From: Allobosea sp. 117
GTDB taxonomy: Bacteria > Pseudomonadota > Alphaproteobacteria > Rhizobiales > Xanthobacteraceae
Direction: 5' to 3'
Length of the DNA stretch: 64,000 nucleotides
NCBI RefSeq assembly: GCF_000702305.1
Contig: NZ_JNLC01000013.1
Location: forward strand, 248,001-312,000
Position numbers and translations under genes: made by a program. Below are positions 63,173 to 64,000 of the stretch, one piece after another. How positions within the stretch are numbered: position 1 is the first letter of the stretch; the number at the start of each line of letters is the position of its first letter. Below the pieces are notes generated by a model. That model saw nothing but the letters and a program-made list of their open reading frames with translations. It made no database searches and had not been told where the DNA came from.

Positions 63173-64000
63173 ATGGGGGACACGCCCTTGGAGAGTGACG
63201 ACATCGCACTTCCCGCCTGCCGGGACCGCGCATGGACACGCCGCGCCATCGAGCTGCTGCAGGGCGACCGCCGGCGCTCGGCGGACACGCACCTTCTCAA
63301 GCCGTTCTTCGCTGGGCTCGGCGGCCTGTCCATCTATCTCAAGGATGAATCCACCCATCCGACCGGCAGCCTCAAGCACCGGCTCGCCCATTCGCTGCTG
63401 CTCTACGGCATCTGCAACGGGCGGATCGACGAGGGCACGACGCTGGTCGAGGCGTCCTCCGGCTCGACGGCGGTGAGCGAGGCCTATTTCGCCCGGCTGC
63501 TCGGCCTGCCCTTCATCGCGGTGATGCCGCGCTCGACCAGCCGCGCCAAGGTCGAGGCGATCGAGAGCTTCGGCGGCCGCTGCCATTTCGTCGACACGCC
63601 CGGCGAGGTCTACGGCGTCGCCGCCGAGCTCGCGCGGGCGACCGGAGGCCACTATCTCGACCAGTTCACCAATGCCGAGCGGGCGACCGACTGGCGCGGC
63701 AACAACAACATCGCCGAGAGCATCTTCAACCAGATGCAGGCCGAGCCGGCCCCGGTGCCCGACTGGATCGTGATGAGCGCGGGGACCGGCGGCACCTCGG
63801 CGACGATCGGGCGCTATATCCGCTACCGCAACCTGCCGACGCGACTCTGCGTCGCGGATGTCGAGCATTCGGCGTTCTACGACGCCTATGTCACCGGGGA
63901 CATGTCCGTCACCTGCTCCACCCCCTCGCGGATCGAGGGGGTCGGCAGGCCGCGCGTCGAGCCGTCCTTCACCCCCGGCGCCATCGACCACATGATGCGG
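63173..64000 (+). CDS. PLP-dependent cysteine synthase family protein (3' end cut by window edge)
   Basis: 276 codons are present, open to the window edge. The protein is a fold-type II PLP enzyme of the cysteine synthase/cystathionine beta-synthase family: [22 protein letters not shown] with the PLP lysine in [31 protein letters not shown] for the substrate loop, [21 protein letters not shown] and [18 protein letters not shown] for the phosphate loop. The N-terminus ([23 protein letters not shown]) differs from CysK/CysM and resembles a separate subgroup. It may use O-acetylserine or another beta-substituted amino acid; the reaction is not certain. Confidence 0.9.
   Translation, partial: MGDTPLESDDIALPACRDRAWTRRAIELLQGDRRRSADTHLLKPFFAGLGGLSIYLKDESTHPTGSLKHRLAHSLLLYGICNGRIDEGTTLVEASSGSTAVSEAYFARLLGLPFIAVMPRSTSRAKVEAIESFGGRCHFVDTPGEVYGVAAELARATGGHYLDQFTNAERATDWRGNNNIAESIFNQMQAEPAPVPDWIVMSAGTGGTSATIGRYIRYRNLPTRLCVADVEHSAFYDAYVTGDMSVTCSTPSRIEGVGRPRVEPSFTPGAIDHMMR

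Overview
The window is 64 kb of G+C-rich chromosome (most coding stretches look close to 68% G+C) from an alphaproteobacterium, most likely a member of the Hyphomicrobiales (Rhizobiales) and perhaps Xanthobacteraceae-like. The evidence is the gene content and order: a giant NAD-dependent glutamate dehydrogenase, a hemC-hemD-mitofilin-hemY block divergent from tsaD-gpsA-EVE, aroK-aroB-HlyC, cobS-cobT next to a DnaJ-like gene and bolA, rsmB-heparinase-purH, a Zur with an N-terminal His cluster, and a perfect FNR/FixK box. The species assignment is inference. No rRNA, tRNA, CRISPR array or transposase was recognised.

Layout. 0-2.3 kb: a 2-hydroxyacid dehydrogenase cut by the window edge, a DMT exporter and a MarR regulator, all on the minus strand. 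2.4-8.5 kb: an NMT1-type ABC importer (permease, ATPase, binding protein) divergent from a luciferase-like flavin monooxygenase, a creatininase-family hydrolase and an Ldh-family dehydrogenase; this looks like an uptake and catabolism module of unknown substrate. 8.5-9.5 kb: a small exported protein and inorganic pyrophosphatase. 9.6-15 kb: a zinc locus with a paired Zur-like operator, a His-rich membrane peptide, znuC-znuB-znuA, a COG0523 GTPase and a WD40 protein; zur itself lies at 24.6-25.2 kb. 15-20.3 kb: an acetoacetate-decarboxylase-like protein, a degenerate PaaK-like ligase, a NicO metal permease with its DUF1007 partner, and SRPBCC and VOC proteins. 20.5-21.6 kb: an isolated lower-G+C gene for a TIR-like nucleotide-binding protein, the best anti-phage defence candidate in the window. 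21.8-25.2 kb: asd, ispG, zur. 25.3-28.9 kb: a collagen-like lipoprotein, 3-hydroxybutyrate dehydrogenase with a patatin carrying a long Ala/Pro/Lys tail, and an AAA ATPase. 29-36.8 kb: an RluA synthase, glucokinase, rsmB, heparinase-like, purH, and OmpW with an anaerobox. 37-48 kb: NAD-GDH, acs, an ETF-beta-type methyltransferase, a DUF2380-like protein, EVE, gpsA, tsaD. 48-53 kb: hemC, hemD, mitofilin-like, hemY. 53-64 kb: a 700-bp non-coding spacer with a six-hairpin array and repeats, cobT-cobS, DnaJ-like, bolA, aroK-aroB-HlyC, a 47-residue membrane peptide overlapping xerD, a PLP decarboxylase and a truncated cysteine-synthase-like gene.

How the parts work together. Most of the window is housekeeping: haem, cobalamin, shikimate, purine, isoprenoid and aspartate-family synthesis, and translation and rRNA modification. 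The clearest regulatory circuit is zinc: Zur-like sites stand before an uptake operon that carries its own His-rich peptide and is followed by a metal-trafficking GTPase. Short palindromic repeats fill many of the gaps between convergent genes, where they may also act as terminators.
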